Origin: Homarus americanus
Taxonomy: Eukaryota; Arthropoda; Malacostraca; Decapoda; Nephropidae
Direction of reading: 5' to 3'
DNA: 64,000 nt
Assembly (NCBI RefSeq): GCF_018991925.1
Contig: NW_024748870.1
Span: 936,400 to 1,000,399, forward strand
Every line of letters starts with the position of its first letter. Positions within the stretch are counted from its first letter, which is position 1. This document shows, one piece after another, positions 61,131 to 64,000 of the stretch. The notes beneath the pieces were generated by a model that ran no database searches, was not told the origin of the DNA, and saw nothing but the letters and a program-made list of their open reading frames with translations. The position numbers and the translations under genes were made by a program.

Positions 61131-62400
61131 AGGGCTATGGCTCGACATCAGAGGATGACCGCAAGTCATGAGCTCCTTGAACTGTAGGAAACAAATCCAG
61201 CCAACTTCTGTGAAGTGAAATGAAATCTTGATTCAGCAGTGGGTCCCCGATTCAAAAATGGCATACATTGTTTTAGTTTAACAAATTTATTGACAAAGCT
61301 TGGAGTACAGTTTGCCTATTCTGAGTAATTCAGTCAGATCTTGACACTGAAGGTGGTATCACTTCTCACTGCCACTTAGGACAGAGGTTCATACACAAAG
61401 AAATACATCATATTCATGAACAGTATATATAGGTCAGTTTCATGTGGGTGATGCCACTGTTCACTGCCATGCATTGAAAGCATCCGAATTCTGCAACCCC
61501 CAAGAAGTTCAGAAATTTGTAGGAGTAAGTATGTAGAGAAGAGAGCCGTCGGCTCTGAAGATGCAGGAATGTGTAGAAGGAATGTAAAGTTAAAAAGTGG
61601 GAAATGCAGTGGGAGATTGAAAGCAGGTTAGTTATCTAGGTTCATATAACCTACACTTCATAATGTTCCATACATTCATTGTCTTAGTAAGTGGATTTGT
61701 AAGAAAATTATTGAAAACGTTAATATTTTTTTCTTAAGCAGTGTTTGGATACATTTCACAATGTTCGCTATTATAAACTTTAAATAGATTTTGTTTTATT
61801 TTTTACTATGAGGAGATTTTGTCCGTTGTGGGTTTTGTCAGGTTGGGGTTTTGTCCGGTAGGGTAGGGTTTATGTCCGGTGGGGTTTTTGTCCAGTGGGG
61901 ATTTTGTCCGTATCCCGGGTTATCCACCCTGCGGGGGCGGGGGTTATGTTTGCCACACTGACCATATTGTGACGTCATAGTTGAGCTGATACCTGATTTT
62001 TCTATTCACACAATCACCTGGCCTGGTAGGAAAGACCAGTGACGTCACAGTTGATCCCTCCTCTTTCTATTGGTCTATTCTCATAATGAACTAATGAATT
62101 GACCTGAACTTCGGACAACCACTATCTTTGCCTCCTCAGCACCAGGTGCTGTTGGCTGACTGACAGCACCTTTGAAAATCTTAAGATGATTGGCTGCAAT
62201 GCTTCTCAATGATTGTTGACTGTCAATTATTATGTTTATAAGTTATGTATACGACCCTGTATTGAGTAAATTTTTTCATTATTGATTAGTTTTAGTAAAG
62301 CATAAAATAAATTAATAAAAGAATGAAATTAATAAATTGAATGACGATCTATATTTTATCGCTAACTCCTCACATTATTCATACTCAAATTCCGCCCCTT
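61131..62400. other. Non-coding stretch with a short G/T-rich minisatellite
   Basis: Nothing coding recognised. 61814-61916 holds about five imperfect units of ggttttgtccggtggg (15-20 bp). Otherwise unremarkable AT-rich sequence. Confidence 0.6.
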
Positions 62401-62419
62401 AGGGTCTTCTAATCACAAT

Positions 62420-64000
62420 CTTATTTATAATAATCAAATTGTGCGCAATCACCTCCCCCACCCTCTTCTAAACGCCAACTATGGCACTATCGGAGGGCAC
62501 ACTGGCAATCCTTGCGAAAATTATTTTCCGACTTTCCCTGGGATGAATGTTGGTTGCTTTTCCATTCGGGACGCCTTGGTATGTGCTGACAGCATTGCTG
62601 GGGTTGTACTGGGTGGCATGAGTGCATTTATCCCATCTTCTACCAAAACTTTCACTTTACACTCATGTTTTGACCGCTCCTGTTTTCTTGCTTGTAGGGA
62701 GAGAGATAGAGCGTATCAAGTTATGAAACTATCTTCTTCTCCTTATACCCACTCCTCTGTCATTACTTCTAGGAATCGCTGTAAGGCTATTCTTCTTATT
62801 GCCAAGCGGTGTTTTATGAAGAAAAAAAAAAGACCGCTGAGCTGACTAATTCTTCTTCGAGTAAATCCTTCTGGTCCTTAACCAAAAACATCTATAATAA
62901 CTTTTGCACTCCCTCTTTTCCGACCTGATAACTCTATAGCCAACTCTCCCCCTGATAAAGCCAATCTCTTTGGCACCTTATTCTCCTCTAACTCCACCTT
63001 AGACGATTCCAACTCTCTCCGTCCAACTCCTGCTCCTCCTACCGGACCTAAGCACTTTTCTATAACCTCCAATCGTAAGGTTGCCAGTGTGTTATCCAAT
63101 CAGGATTTGAGTAAGGCGCGTGTACCGGACGGAATACCCCCTAGTGTTGTGGGGGAGTGTGCCTCAAAACCCAAACTTTTCCGTCTTCTTGGAAGCTTGC
63201 CTTGGTTCAGGCCATCCCGAAGAAAGGTGGCCATTCCAAACCCTCTAACTATCGCTCCATTGCCCTAACTTCATCCCTCTTAAAGATTTTCGAAAGAATC
63301 TTAAACTCTCATTTTCTCTGTCACCTTGAACGCCTTTTTCTTTTGTCGGATCACCAGTATGCCTTTCGCCAGACGAGATCTACTAGCGATCTGCTCTCCT
63401 ACTGCACCCATCTTTAGTCAGGGTATGACAAAGTCTTTGCTTTCAAAACTTCCTTCTTATGGTTTCTCTCCGCCACTCTGTTCTCTCATTTCTAACTTCC
63501 TTGAGAACCGATCCTTGGCAGTTATTATCGAGGAATCGATCTTTCGTTCTTTCTCTACCAATAGTGGTGTTCCATGAGGTTCCGTTCTTTCACCTACCCT
63601 CTTCTTTCTTTTTATCTATGATTTAAACTACTACTAATTCTATCCATTATTACGCTGATGATTATACTCTTCACTCTTCTCATTTTACCCTTTCCTCTAA
63701 CTGTCCAACTTATCTGTTTCTAGATCTGATATCATTTCGTCTATCAATGCGGATGTGTGCAACACCTCCGAATTGGGAGGTAAAAACTTGGTCATATTCA
63801 ATAGTAAGAAAACAACAGCATTTACCAGTTACACAGTCCAAAATAGAAGATCTCCCACCAATCACATTTCAGGACACAATCATTTTGCAAAATTCCAAAG
63901 TAGATATGCTAGGCCTCACCATTTCCTCTAATTTGTAATGGAAGTCAAACATCCTTAACATTGCTAAAGCTGCCTCCCGAAAGCTGGGAATGTTGTACAA
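62420..64000 (+). pseudogene. LINE running off the window end
   Basis: Linker between endonuclease and RT at 62610-62830 (FDRSCFLACRERDRAY, then SRNRCKAILLIAKR). RT from 63030: GPKHFSITSNRKVASVLSNQ, SKARVPDGIPPSVVGECASK, LALVQAIPKKGGHSKPSNYR and SIALTSSLLKIFERILNSHF, SDHQYAFRQTRSTSDLLSYC, LLSKLPSYGFSPPLCSLISN, then NSGVP, TGA, GSVLSPTLF, and a TADDYTLH-like YADD box at about 63650. Missing segments include the 'DISKAFDRVWH' block between 63420 and 63425. Belongs to the Jockey/I-like group. The 3' end is outside the window. Confidence 0.8.

Overview
The window looks like non-model invertebrate nuclear DNA, most likely from a crustacean and possibly a decapod. This is inferred from the transposon set (CR1/L2-like LINEs with an esterase ORF1, Penelope, Gypsy, hAT, mariner, Helitron), the very abundant AT and ATT microsatellites, and a spliced animal gene with introns of 15.8 and 24.7 kb. 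No rRNA, organelle or other diagnostic sequence is present, so the species call is soft. Nothing prokaryotic was seen: there are no operons and no CRISPR array.

Only one host gene is supported. It is a short-chain dehydrogenase of the retinol dehydrogenase (RDH11/12/13/14) type on the + strand, seen as four consecutive exons (13617-13805, 29592-29750, 54468-54587, 54972-55155). They have matching splice phases and together carry the NNAG, Asn, Ser and YxxxK elements of the SDR fold. The 5' exons with the TGxxxGxG cofactor loop and the 3' terminal exon are not recognisable here. Nearly everything else from 13.8 to 54.4 kb is intronic and made of transposable elements.

Layout: 1-5690 is a 20-bp satellite. 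From 6.5 to 12.9 kb there are LINE remnants, one apparently split by a Gypsy element whose integrase lies upstream of its RT/RNase H (Gmr1-like order). From 15.4 to 18.8 kb there is an 18-bp minisatellite, a dead LINE and a Helitron N-terminal fragment. From 18.86 to 22.53 kb there is a large imperfect palindrome with arms of about 1.77 kb around an (AT)n centre. From 22.7 to 27.6 kb there is an interspersed repeat and a LINE split by a hAT transposon. From 28.36 to 29.22 kb there is a 27-bp minisatellite. From 30.3 to 32.9 kb there is a Penelope element carrying a 5'-truncated LINE flanked by an 11-bp duplication. From 34.41 to 37.44 kb there is a 3.0-kb DNA transposon with clean inverted ends and a 9-bp target duplication, encoding a protein I cannot name. 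From 38.6 to 42.85 kb there is a nearly complete CR1/L2-like LINE interrupted at its catalytic motif by an (ATT)n-tailed insert. From 44.7 to 50.4 kb there is a decayed Gypsy element with a baculovirus-F/errantivirus-type env region. From 51.0 to 53.0 kb there is a minus-strand LINE. From 55.2 to 64 kb there is a mariner fragment, an RTE-like LINE split by a 2.85-kb element with a Cys-rich protein family, another copy of the interspersed repeat, and a LINE running off the end.

The biology visible is therefore mostly genome dynamics: nested insertions whose order can be read from target duplications, and non-autonomous families that share tails with autonomous ones. Almost every coding region apart from the four exons is broken by stops or frameshifts.
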